Origin: Solea solea | Lineage: Eukaryota > Chordata > Actinopteri > Pleuronectiformes > Soleidae | DNA length: 64,000 bases | Direction of reading: 5' to 3' | Assembly: GCF_958295425.1 (NCBI RefSeq) | Contig: NC_081140.1 | Span: 8,377,698 to 8,441,697, forward strand | Shown: piece by piece, positions 21,331 through 31,369 of the stretch | Numbering within the stretch: the stretch's first letter is position 1 | Layout: every line of letters begins with the position of its first letter | The notes under the pieces: generated by a model | Seen by the model: the letters and a program-made list of their open reading frames with translations, nothing else | What the model was told of the DNA's origin: nothing | The model's database searches: none | Made by a program: the position numbers and the translations under genes

Positions 21331-22907
21331 AACTGCTGTCGTTCTCTCAGTTCTTTTCGTTTTGCTGCTACTAGGGCAGGATTTGCGTCAGACTCACAGG
21401 TTGCTACAATGTGCCCATCTTCCCCACAGCGAAAACAGTACCAAGGCTTTGGCTTGGAAGTGGCGCCCTTATGGGAAGGTAGATTGATTTCTGTGTTTGC
21501 ATGGTCAGGTTTTTGTGTTTCTGTCATTTTCGATGTTTCCCTCTTGGAAGAGGTTGTCTTTTTCTTTTTCATGAGAGAGGTTAGCTGACTCTTCAAATCT
21601 GCAACCTGTTTCCTCAGCTCATGTATGCTATTTGCATCAAATTCAGCTTTGGTTTCTCCACAGTCATACACACTTTGAACGTGTGACACAGCTTTCTGCT
21701 TCGTGGCACCCAAGTGTTGTTTCATCCTCATGACTTTTGCTTCTTGTCGATCTTCTTCTGTACGTAAAAGTAACAACAGTTCAGCAAATGATGGAGGGGT
21801 TTGTTTTTTCTGTTCTAGATGGAGGTCAGCAAGCAGGACGTTGTCCCAACAGCCTCTGCAAAACTGTCTGAGAAGATGCTTGTCTGAATCTTGTGCTGCA
21901 ACACCTCCTCTGCGCACAGCATTACCAAGGGCAACTTGAAGACGTTGCAGATAGGTAGATGGTTTTTCACCAGAGTCCTGGAGTGTGCCCATAAACCGTA
22001 CAAACAATTCCTCACCATCTTCAACTGTGGCAAATGCAGAGTCTAACATTTGCAGATAGACCGTAGGGGGCGCTTCAGGACCAAGATGTTTGATGACATC
22101 AGAAGCCGGGACAAGAAGACTCTCAAGGATTCTTCGAGTTCTCTCAAGATCAGAGACAGAAGTGTCTTTCATCATCAAGTCAACATGGGATCGCCAAGTG
22201 TCGTAATCAACCTCACTGTATGGTCGAGGAATCTTACCTGAAAAAGTTCTCAATCTCAAGGCAGGATGAGAGTGTGAGGGTCTGTCTTCACTTCTTACAA
22301 TGTGCTCTACCACTATCTTTTGCACTTCAGGTGGGTTGAGCTCACTGGAATTTAGATTTGTGGGTGTCTTTGATTTAGAGGAGGGGGCCGATGCTGTACT
22401 CGGATCAACATCAGGGAGACCAAGTGTTACGAGAGAAGGAGCGTCGACCAGCAGCTGCGGTGGAATCTTGTGTGGGCTGGGCTCTGCACCTTCAATAGAC
22501 TCCTCTATTTGTGACATCGCCTCCTTTAACACCTCCTCAAAGTCCTTTCCACTCAGCTTGGCTATTCCCTTAAGGTTTTCAAGGTACGTCTGTGTGACAT
22601 TACTGCCTACCTTCTGTGTGTAGACACTTGCCAGGGCTCGTACATGGTAGATGACATAAGGATCGTCTGGAAATGAGTAAGTATAAGGTAAAAGAGGCTC
22701 TAATGCTTGTACAGCAGTGCCGTGGTTATACTCTACTATCAGGTTTGTATGAAACTCTGTTGTTGGGTCATCTATTCTTAAAGTTCTGTTAATTGAACCA
22801 TACCTTTTCAGAAAGTCATGAATCTCTTCATCTTTATCTGACCCTGTTAATCCACTCACAAGGACTGCATTTGGAACTTTAACACTTAGCTTATCAATAA
22901 CATCCAT
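21291..22907 (-). CDS. gag: Gag polyprotein, PNMA-like, with CCHC zinc knuckle
   Basis: 538 codons, starting at an ATG 86 bases after the primer site in a good context (AAGAAAATGG). Residues 1-90 look like the RRM-like N-terminal region of PNMA proteins (NAVLVSGL, then an acidic helix and a VEY strand). From about 222 the capsid region begins FSGKIP and includes YDTWRSHVDLMM, RRILESLLVPASDVI and DSGEKPSTYLQRLQ, each with close counterparts in PNMA/MOAP1 capsid-like domains. A heptad-like, Lys-rich segment lies at about 430-460. A single zinc knuckle of form C-x2-C-x4-H-x4-C is at 491-504. Gag would assemble particles and package element RNA. The stop follows directly on the slippery site, so most ribosomes should end here. 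Confidence 0.92.
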   Translation of the reverse strand: MDVIDKLSVKVPNAVLVSGLTGSDKDEEIHDFLKRYGSINRTLRIDDPTTEFHTNLIVEYNHGTAVQALEPLLPYTYSFPDDPYVIYHVRALASVYTQKVGSNVTQTYLENLKGIAKLSGKDFEEVLKEAMSQIEESIEGAEPSPHKIPPQLLVDAPSLVTLGLPDVDPSTASAPSSKSKTPTNLNSSELNPPEVQKIVVEHIVRSEDRPSHSHPALRLRTFSGKIPRPYSEVDYDTWRSHVDLMMKDTSVSDLERTRRILESLLVPASDVIKHLGPEAPPTVYLQMLDSAFATVEDGEELFVRFMGTLQDSGEKPSTYLQRLQVALGNAVRRGGVAAQDSDKHLLRQFCRGCWDNVLLADLHLEQKKQTPPSFAELLLLLRTEEDRQEAKVMRMKQHLGATKQKAVSHVQSVYDCGETKAEFDANSIHELRKQVADLKSQLTSLMKKKKTTSSKRETSKMTETQKPDHANTEINLPSHKGATSKPKPWYCFRCGEDGHIVATCESDANPALVAAKRKELRERQQLWEAQSLPISPLN

Positions 22908-22993
22908 TTTCTTAATACTGTGGGTCGTGTTGTCAAAAAAAAAATGTAAAACAAAATGGAGTATGTTCCAGGTTATTGTTTGGCAATAAACTA

Positions 22994-23013
22994 GGCTCCT
23001 GGCTAGCTCGCCA
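22994..23013 (-). other. Primer binding site, tRNA-Arg type
   Basis: Seven bases inside the 5' LTR the minus strand reads TGGCGAGCTAGCCAGGAGCC. From memory of vertebrate tRNA-Arg(ACG), whose 3' end is GACTCCTGGCTGGCTCGCCA, the complement matches at 18 of 20 positions. The tRNA would prime first-strand DNA synthesis. Assignment to Arg rests on recall rather than a search. Confidence 0.8.
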
Positions 23014-23020
23014 AGTTTTA

Positions 23021-24668
23021 TGTAACCCTTTTTGGTGGAGCTACACCATATATAAGAAACTGTGGTGAATAATTGAAATATAATTTATCTATGGCTAGTG
23101 AGATCAGAAGCTCTAGAGCCGACTACAGAGCCAAGGATGAACCAAACAACACACCAGGAACAACTCGGACACAGTATCTCTCCTTTTAGAAAGAACTCCT
23201 CTTCCCATTTAATAAAACAGGGAAGGATGAATAGAAAACAGTTACAGTGTAAATAATTTGTACAATTGTTACCCGGGTAGATATGAAAAATAAAAAAATA
23301 AGAAAACAATTCACAGCTGTTTAAATAGTCTTTGGTTCAATATTCAATTTAACCCTTCAAACTCAAACACTTAGTCCTTGCAGCAGGTAATACTGCCCAG
23401 TCCACTGGAAAAGTGGCAACTGTTTATCCTACCGCACTGTTGAATGCGTTGACTGTGTGCGTGGAAGCAAAGTTTCTGGGGTTCAGGATTCCAATCTTCT
23501 GCATGCAATTGATTCACTAATTCTTCTCCATTGGGCCGTAGCTCGCCATCAAACGTCTAGCTCCAACTCCAGGTAGATCGGGAACTCTCGGGATCCACAA
23601 AAAACCTGACCTATTGTGAATAAGGTCAGACATTCAAGCTTCTAATCAGTACATCACATAAAAGCTAGAATACAGCTTCTAATTTAACTGATCATTCTCT
23701 AAATTATCAGAGAATGACTCACAAAACATTTCAAAAGAATTTCACAATTATTAATAATCAACACGTATAATAACAAAATCAATTTGCTAGAGAAATTGTT
23801 AAAGAATTATGGTTACTGAAATAACCTTTCACTCATTGATCTTCACAATCAGTCTCAATTGGCATAAAATAATATCAATACAATAACAACAAAAAACACA
23901 TGCTGTGTGCATCATCTGTCCTGCAACAGCAGCCTATAGCAGAGTCTACAAAATAATTGAGTGCAGCTTAATGTGCTTTAAGTGCACAGTAAAGGTAGTT
24001 AACCAACAACAAAATTATCTAATGTGCACAATTAGCAAAGTGCAGATGTGTGTGCTTAAAAAGCACAAATGAATGTCCCTAAATCGACACAAATAACCAT
24101 ACAGCATATAACAATTATGCAAGGGTTAAACACAAACAAACAACGACCAATTAAGACTTCACTTTCAAATGAACAAAGCTAACATCTTTAGCATAAGTGA
24201 ATGGAATCACCATAGTGTTTTGTTAGCGTTAGCGGCTAGCGCAATAGCGACTAGCGCATTAGCGGCTAGCGATTAGCATGGTCAAAACATTTCTCACCGA
24301 TGCGTTATTACTCCTCTAGTGAGGACAGATCCTTCTCGCTGTTCTCTCACGGGATGGTAGTGAAACTATCCAGCCAGTTTTCATCAATTTTAATCAACTT
24401 TTAGAGTTTTTCTGTCTATCTTTCATGTACTGTGTGTTTCGATGTTTGCTCTCGCTCCTCGCTTCTCAAGAGAGGGAAAACCTTTTTTTTTACGGAGGTG
24501 AACTAGATGAGAGCTGACACCTGATTGGTCAGTCGAACCAGCATCTCGACATGCGACAGGCTGATAAAATAAACAGGAAGTAACCCGCTGGCAGAGGGAA
24601 CAATCCTTTCAAAATAACAGCATGGAGCATTTCAAAATAACAGCACAGATTATTTAACCTTGGTTACA
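23021..24668 (-). repeat. 5' LTR of the gypsy element (promoter-bearing)
   Basis: 1648 bp, aligning gap-free with the 3' LTR at an offset of 8169 and with one substitution seen. As the upstream LTR on the minus strand it should drive genomic RNA synthesis. The inverted CCAAT motif at 24524-24528 is the only familiar promoter element I can point to. Confidence 0.95.
24222..24278. repeat. AGCG/CTAGCG tandem cluster in the LTR (5' copy)
   Basis: Duplicate of the cluster at 16053-16109, here positioned to act upstream of or within the transcribed leader of the element. Confidence 0.75.
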
Positions 24669-24672
24669 AACA
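24669..24672. other. Target-site duplication AACA, right copy
   Basis: Matches 14848-14851 and directly follows the LTR terminus GGTTACA. Confidence 0.85.
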
Positions 24673-25496
24673 ACTATTGAGTGAGGCAGCTCATTGCTTC
24701 ACTGCAAAATGAACATAGACTTACTGGTGAATAAGCCCCAGAAATGTGTTGTGTCTAAAATAAGACAAAGTTAAACTTCCTTCCATTATGAGCCTTCCAA
24801 AACATAACTAAAGAAAGCATTAGCCATAATGAAATGTTACATTCCCAGAAAATACACCATAAGCGTTGTTTGTTGGTTTCTGTTTGGTTTTGCTGTGTGT
24901 ATTTGCAGTGAATGTGTTGATACACTGTAATCCGGTTGGACAATGCAATTCCAGTCCACAGAGATGTGGGTAAATATGCACACATTTGTACAGTCAGTGT
25001 GGAAGGCAAAGTGGCTGATTGCACCCATGGATCATTTATTTTGATTTGAGGGTCAAGGAGCTTCAGATTCATGAGGAATGAATTTCTCTTAGGAACGTTG
25101 AAGCCCCCGGGGACACCTCTATTGGAAGAATATTGATTTTGCATTCATAAAGGAGTCATGGTGTCTTAAGGCATATATTTTTAGATTACATAGCTGCAAA
25201 ACATGATTTAAGTGGGAATCATTTGGACACGTCGGGAAGCGATGGTAGTTGAATGTTTTTTTTTTGGTAAAGTAGCCCAGAGGGGCATTTCAAATGACAT
25301 GTGACAATAGGGTTTACATTAGCCAGTATTTGTCAAAATGTCTGGTGGAAAAATGGCCAAATACTTACTTATTATACTTTAGTATTAAATATGAAATATG
25401 TTAGCAAGCATACATAAATATAAAATTGTTTTGTCTGGTCGAGAGTTTCCTGTGTCATCATGTGGTCACGTGACCGATGTAGACCGATGTGCAGCG
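24673..25496. other. No gene seen; right flank of the gypsy insertion
   Basis: A 129-codon minus ORF (24755-25144) has no recognised domain or compositional bias. The rest is AT-rich anonymous DNA. Confidence 0.45.
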
Positions 25497-25854
25497 TAGA
25501 GCTGCAACTAGCAATTATTTTCATAATCGATGAATCTTTCGATAATTTTCTCGATTAATCGTTTGGTCCATAACATATCAGAAAACCTTAACAAATGTTG
25601 AGTGGTGTTCGTCAGACCTGGATATGATGATGTTCTCAAATGTCTTGTTTTGTCCACAAACCAAGATGATTCACTTTTAATGATTTCTTTGTTATCCAGA
25701 GCAAAGAAATGAAGAAAATACTCCTGTTTAAAAAAGCTTAAACAATCGGAAATCTTGTTTTAATCATGAAAAAAGCTTTAAACCGATTAATCGATTATCA
25801 AAATAGTTGTTGATTAATTTAATAATCGATTAATCGATTAATTGTTTCAGCTCT
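25497..25854 (+). mobile_element. hAT-type MITE, full length (family with copies at 3.0 and 5.2 kb)
   Basis: 358 bp, from TAGAGCTGCAACTA to GTTTCAGCTCTA, so the ends are imperfect inverted repeats. Flanking octamers GTGCAGCG (25489-25496) and GCGCAGCG (25855-25862) agree at seven of eight bases, which fits a hAT duplication. Near the right end ATCGATTAATCGATTAATTG forms a short tandem. No ORF is present. This copy defines the fragments at 3035-3200 and 5154-5313. Confidence 0.8.
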
Positions 25855-25862
25855 AGCGCAGC

Positions 25863-26660
25863 GAGATGCGGTGCCGCTGATGACAGCGCTGCTTCGGTGA
25901 GTTTAAAGAATGAATTGAATGTCCTTGTTAACACATGAAGCAGAATTTATTATTCGCCTCACCAAGCAGAACCACTATATATGCACACTGCTTGGGCCAT
26001 TAACAAGACCTGGCCCTCTTAAGTTAAGGATATATGATGATGAAGGAAATATTTGAGCCATTATGAGCAAAGACAAATTTAACATGTGATCCCATAAAGA
26101 CTAATAGCACTTTTCAACAAGTCAATAAAAAGTTGTATAAATCAAAGGTTGTCCATGAAGAAATTGTCTGTACTGAATTTCCAGAATCCTTATATTTATT
26201 TAAGCTCCACGTGGAGGCGGACCATTTATTTACTTATAAAAAAAAAAATCAAAGGAAAAGACATTAAATCAGCAAATAAAGGAAGATTGTCAGGCCTAGA
26301 TGGATTACTTATAAAAGTACATATTTCATTTTGGCTCCAAGCTAGCCCTGTGCTATGTAATGCTTAATTGAACATCAGTACAAAGGTTTCTGTTATTTCT
26401 CTTCTCTTACTCCACTCGGCTGCCTAGTTTCCAGGATTCCAGTGCAGATTTACACAAATACTCATTGTGATACACAGCAGCTTGTGCTGCGAGATAAATC
26501 ATAGATTGACAAAGTCCAGCAACTAAACATTTGCACCAAATTATTCCATCAATCTCCAATTTCCAAAAACTACTGTTGACAGATGGAGAGCCAATATGCT
26601 ATCCACAGTGAGCTGACCAATGTTTTCATACTCAGATACTGAAGAGCAACGCAGTTAAGA
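25863..26660. other. No gene seen
   Basis: Anonymous AT-rich sequence. Some of it could be an unrecognised 5' part of the Penelope-like relic that follows. Confidence 0.4.
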
Positions 26661-26870
26661 GTCATTTATGAATTCCAATACAACATTTGTGCTTCACAGA
26701 GTCGAGTGTCCATGTGATGACTTTTATGTTGGCAGAACGAAATGTAAATTGAGGCTAAATTTGGCCGAACATAAACATACAATAAGAACTGGCAAGCCCC
26801 AATTCCCTATGGTACGCCATTAAAAAGATGATAAGAATGGTAAATCTGCGGTACACTTAAAATACCCATC
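26661..26870 (+). pseudogene. Penelope-like retroelement relic (GIY-YIG endonuclease)
   Basis: From 26661 one frame reads VIYEFQYNIC. After a frame change, from 26707 the sequence reads CPCDDFYVGRTKCKLRLNLA and then EHKHTIRTGK...FPMVRH, ending in a stop and further lysine-rich codons. A C-x-C pair before FYVGRTK, then an AEHK-x-x-IR helix and a terminal ARH/VRH is the signature order of the GIY-YIG nuclease at the C-terminus of Penelope-like elements. The Arg (in GRT) and His (in EHK) are kept. At least one frameshift and one stop are present and the RT domain is not found upstream, so it is a 3' relic. Confidence 0.7.
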
Positions 26871-29800
26871 ATAGAGTCTGAGAGGAAGAGGTAGATTAAA
26901 AACACTTAATGTTGTAGTGTTTCAGTTAATGTTGTTGTGTTATCCTATTTGTGTTGGTGATTTAGACTTCAGGGCCACCGTACTTTTTACCTCTCGGATG
27001 TTTTCCATGCGTCTCAGATTTTCTGGATCCCCAAACTCGAAGAGCATCAGAGGAACATTTCCAAACCTGTGTCGCACGCCTAGCGTGTTGTCTTTTTGAC
27101 AAGTCTGACTGTGTGCAGCAATGCGTGTTCAAGGTGTCACATGGGACAGTGATTTGATAACTCAATCCCTTCATTTGATACGAGGTACTAGAGCTGAACG
27201 ACTGGGGTAGAATACTGTCTGTGATTTTAAACAACATATTTTAAACAACACAATTAAAATATATCCACTATTATGTAATTATATATTTAATAATCCATTT
27301 TTGACTCTATGAAGTATGAAAAGCGGCAATGTATGATGTATTTTTCAATATTTTTGTAATATAATAACACCTAATGCTGTGTCCCATACAGTATATGTAA
27401 ACATGTCATTCATGAAGAAGTATATTACCATATACTTCTGTTGAATGAAGGGGAACTAAATAAATAAAATGCAGCCAACATTTCTTGGTCCCTCAAAGGT
27501 CCTCGCCTCTACACAATCTTCCTGTGGTGCAGAGCCTCGTAGGCATCTCGCCTCCTCTCTTTTATAATGACTTTACACTTGCTTGCTCACTGTTTTATTG
27601 CCTCTCTATGCTGCTTCGTGGTACCCCGTAAACTACAGCTGTACACAACTTGTCGCCCGCTTACAAATGTGTGGCCATCGCAGACATGAGCAGCCGCTTG
27701 CTAAAATCCGGTTTCCAACTTAAACTTAAATTTAATTCAAGGCAGGCCATAATATTACCACACTGAATTTGTAGCACTATGGATCCATGTGAATGTGCCT
27801 CCTCTAAATGAAAGGCATTTCTGATCTCAGCTCTGCTTTGATTGAATATGAGCTCCACAGGGCCCACAGCCTCCAGAGTTAAGCAACAACTGACACAGTT
27901 TCTGCTTCTAAGCGCTCATTTGGTAGTGTGGAACACGATTCCCCCCGGTAGCGTAACGTCCCCTGGGCAATGTGGGAATGTGCGCGCGTGTGTGTGGAAG
28001 AGAGAGGCAGAGTGAGAAGCAAAAGAAAATAATCCCCTTTCAAAGTGAAGTCATAGTTAAGATCTGCTCTGGATCCAGACAAATTAGCAGTCAGAGTCTA
28101 TGCTGTGATGAATAGGAGACAATGGAATGGAAAGCTTTGGCGTAGTTACGTACATCAAAAAAAAAAATTGACACACAAAGTATTGAGTCTGAGATCAAGC
28201 TGTTGATCAAAGACGCTCGTGAAGGCCCATTCAGTCACTTAGTTTCTCTGATACTCTCACTTTAGATTCAAAAAGATCAAACAGTCGTGGTGACAGTCAC
28301 GAAACGATCACGACACCTCAAGATATGCTATTCCACTTCAAGCCCAGAGTTCCTAAAATACACTCTAAAATTTGGAATTGGAGGACATGTGTGATTATAT
28401 AACACAGATTGCAGCAGATTGTTTAAAATAACAAGATACATCATAATGGAGCTGAAATGCTTAATCTGTTGAAAAGATGCAATTTTTGGAAGAATTGTCA
28501 GGTGCATGTATGAAACGTGCTCTTCGTCAGATGCATTTAATGGCAGGCATTCATTTACTTTGAAGGATTTTCATTTTAAAAGTCCTACGCATTGAATGAG
28601 TTAAGAACGTGGTTAATGGAACACAAACAGGTGCAGAATTCATCAGGCAAGGCTTTGTTAGAACCAAGTCAATCAAACCAAATGAACCATGGACTAGCAT
28701 CAACACTTGCTGCATGTCTTCTTATAATAGTGAGAGATTATTCTCCACTACAGGCCAATTAAAATTGTTCTCACCCAACAACCTGACATGGTGTTTATTA
28801 GCTGCAATGACCAAATGCTAACAAGCTGTTTTAGGGAATTGTGTCCTTCACTTTCCTGTTATTTCAGTCAGTCAGTCTGCCTGTATCCTCTTACTCAGTA
28901 AGCCCCTACAAACAAGGTCAGCCAGATGCCACAACAGTCCACTCTTCATTTAGAGCCCAGGATGTGTACAGCTGTTCCATTCTCATCAGTAGTAGCCATA
29001 GCAACCAAGGTTACCAAAGGGCTCAATAGTGGGTAAAGTGGAGAGAGAGAGGTGAAGATTCAGGTGATAGATAGAGAAGTTCTTCTCCTTCTTTAGCGGG
29101 ACAAAAGTCAACAGATGCAAAGCTTACAAAGATTTCACTGAATGTCGTTGATTTATTGGAACTTTTTCACCAATGTTAAGGTGGACATTTTTTTTTTGCC
29201 TGTGATCTCAGTTTACTGACGGTCGTGAACCGCTGTTCTGATCACTCAGTACATTCACATGCACAGCTTAATGGAGCTAAGGCCATAGTCTGACTAAGAC
29301 AGGCGGTCTGACAACTTGCCGAGAAGAAAATCAGACTTACTGGCCTTGTACGTCTGAGGTGGCAGCAGTCGATAACAGTAATAAATCCACAACTGCTTTG
29401 GTGAATTAAGCTGGTAACCGTTTTTAAGCCATGGCAAACAACAAAAAACACGGCAAGACTAAAATAACGGAAACAATAACTAAGATCAAAGACAAATGGC
29501 AACTGAATCAAAATCAAGAGTCATATAGAATCAGAGGTCATGACTGAAAATTGTTTTGTTTGTTTGTTTTTTACATTGGGAGTTTCTCGTAATGGCACTG
29601 CCATGTCTTCCACTCCCATTTCTATTATACACAGTTAAATTTAGGGGAAATAAAGCACTGAAACATTATTTGCAGTACTGGGAGATGTTCTGAGATGAAC
29701 GACAAATAATACAAAATGAATTCCTGTTTATATTAGTTATTGCCTGGTGTTTATCAATCACATGTCTTGTATTGGCACCAGCAATGGATGTTCAGTTAAT

Positions 29801-30582
29801 CATGGGGCACGGGATAGAATATGCATTGTTCCCTATACATCCATTCATTTGTGTCAGCTCACTATTGTCCACCACATAATGATTTTCTCCCTTTTAAATG
29901 GGCACAATCTCCTCTCACAGTCGAGCTGTGCACAGCAAAAAATTGCTTCCTCGTCCTCTCCTTCACTCGATCTTCGTCTCTATGTCTCTCCCAGTTTTCA
30001 CTTTCAAACAAACGTGTTTCATTGGTGTGACATTTGATATCAAACACAATGGGATGTTCTTATGTTATTCAATACTTCTTCTTTTTTTTTTTACACCTTT
30101 TTAATGTATTCCTGTAGCTTTGTTAAGTTTTTACTTACTTCTAAAGTGAGAATTATTACTATAGGTTTTCTTGTTATTTATATAGTTCAAAAATAGGACT
30201 GTCCTTTATTTAATTCTAAAGTTTGTGAGCTTTAGATGATGTATCTGGAAATGCAATTACAGTCAGGAAATTCCTTAGTGAGGCAATGACAATTTTCAGC
30301 ATATTCATGGGTGTTTACTTGCATTTACTATTCAGTGTGTGAGAGCAGTACTGTGGATTTACATTTAATCAAATCCTATACTTTGACCCTGAGACCACTT
30401 TGGAACACTTGAACATAAACTCTAACGGTAACAATATAGAACTCATTTCATCCACATTTCACAGGCAACCGAAACAGCCAATGACAATGAGAGGAACAGT
30501 GCTTTAGGACCAATCATGTGGCTGGAACGGCTGCAGCCAGGAAGACCAACACGCCAGGAGTGAGAGCGAGTCAAGCGAAAAA
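26871..30582. other. No gene seen
   Basis: 3.7 kb of AT-rich DNA. ORFs up to 96 codons occur but none has a domain signature, and many overlap antisense ORFs. 30450-30582 becomes GC-richer with two CCAAT motifs on the plus strand (near 30478 and 30510) just before the small ORF below. Confidence 0.45.
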
Positions 30583-30696
30583 ATGACGAAAGAAAACCCT
30601 AATGAAACCTCCAGCGACAGTGTTACCAAAGAAGATTCCCCACTGGACGCGGCCCAAGGCTCTAAAGATGAAGACACTGTTGAAAATAAGGGTTAG
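30583..30696 (+). CDS. Small acidic ORF, possible first exon or repeat-borne ORF
   Basis: 37 codons from an ATG in AAAAAATGACG context, starting MTKENPNETSSDSVTKED and ending in a stop. It is hydrophilic, Ser/Glu/Asp-rich and would be disordered. CCAAT-containing GC-richer sequence lies 70-105 bp upstream. A possible splice donor (AAGG|GTTAGA) lies at the end of the ORF, so it could be a 5' coding exon. However the phrase TTGTGGCGATACATTG just downstream (from 30707) recurs at about 35673, which hints that the whole unit may be a dispersed repeat. No function is assigned. Confidence 0.25.
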   Translation: MTKENPNETSSDSVTKEDSPLDAAQGSKDEDTVENKG

Positions 30697-30897
30697 AGGA
30701 ATTTGGTTGTGGCGATACATTGGATAAGTAAAGTCAGAGAACAAGAGTGGTGGCGTGTATTGCACACTGTCAAAAGCACCATAAAGACTAGAAACACAAT
30801 GTCAGATTTATGGTCAAGTTGCAAGTGTGTTTGTTTGCAACTGACCAAAGCATTTATTTTGTTCTCCTGTAAATCTTGAAGATTTGAAGAGTTAATA

Positions 30898-31040
30898 TTT
30901 AGTTTAGTTTATTTATTTCACACATAAAAAAAAGACAGAGACACAAATCATTCACATTCACCAGTTTCTTCTTATGTATGAAAGGGAGTGAGAAGCACTT
31001 TAAACCTTATTTAATCTCAGCCCTTCTCCTTGAAATGTGA
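30898..31040 (+). mobile_element. Dispersed repeat family A, copy 2
   Basis: A diverged copy of 7524-7690 in the same orientation: TTTATTTATTT, then CACATAAAAAAAA, then GGGAGTGAGAAGCAC and CTTATTTAATCTCAG. The identity of the parent retroposon is uncertain. Confidence 0.5.
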
Positions 31041-31237
31041 ATTCATTAATAAACACGGCTTCCTCTTGACATCGTTCTACAACATTCTGTCACATAATTC
31101 TTACCAATGTATACATTCATACACACATATTCAGAGTAGAATATGTAATTACGACAAAGAAGGAAATTAAAGGAAAAAGGATTCATTAGTTAATGCACTT
31201 AAGCACACAGACCACCAACATATACATAACTACATAC

Positions 31238-31285
31238 ATGAATTTAAATAAATAACATGAACATGAGTTAGGGTTATATATATAT

Positions 31286-31333
<48 letters not shown>

Positions 31334-31369
31334 CCCTAACCCATGTCCATGTTATTTATTTAAATTCAT
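31238..31369. repeat. 132-bp near-perfect palindrome with (AT)n centre
   Basis: The left arm from 31238 (ATGAATTTAAATAAATAAC and on to GTTAGGGTTATATA) is the reverse complement of the right arm ending at 31369, with two mismatches in more than 40 bp. The loop is a pure TA/CATA tract. It could extrude as a cruciform. Confidence 0.92.

Larger units (their letters stand above)
14852..24668 (-). mobile_element. Full-length Ty3/gypsy LTR retrotransposon with PNMA-like Gag
   Basis: A 9817-bp element transcribed on the minus strand, ordered 5' LTR, tRNA-Arg-type primer site, gag, pol in the -1 frame, integrase C-terminal ORF, polypurine tract, 3' LTR. The RNase H-before-integrase order defines Ty3/gypsy. 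LTR termini are TGTAACC...GGTTACA with flanking AACA duplications. By eye the LTRs differ at one position (C at 15518 versus A at 23687), which points to a very recent insertion. Gag resembles the PNMA family, a set of mammalian genes known to derive from gypsy Gag. No envelope-like ORF is present. One likely inactivating lesion is visible near 17505. Confidence 0.95.

Noticed and set aside
16644..22623. Plus-strand ORFs of 60-107 codons across the gypsy element
   Set aside because: Antisense shadows of gag and pol.
24755..25144. 129-codon minus ORF next to the gypsy element, as a possible env or captured gene
   Set aside because: Lies outside the element beyond the target-site duplication and has no signal peptide, transmembrane or envelope features.
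30460..30530. CCAAT motifs as proof of a promoter
   Set aside because: Two pentamers are expected often by chance. They are kept only as context for the small ORF.
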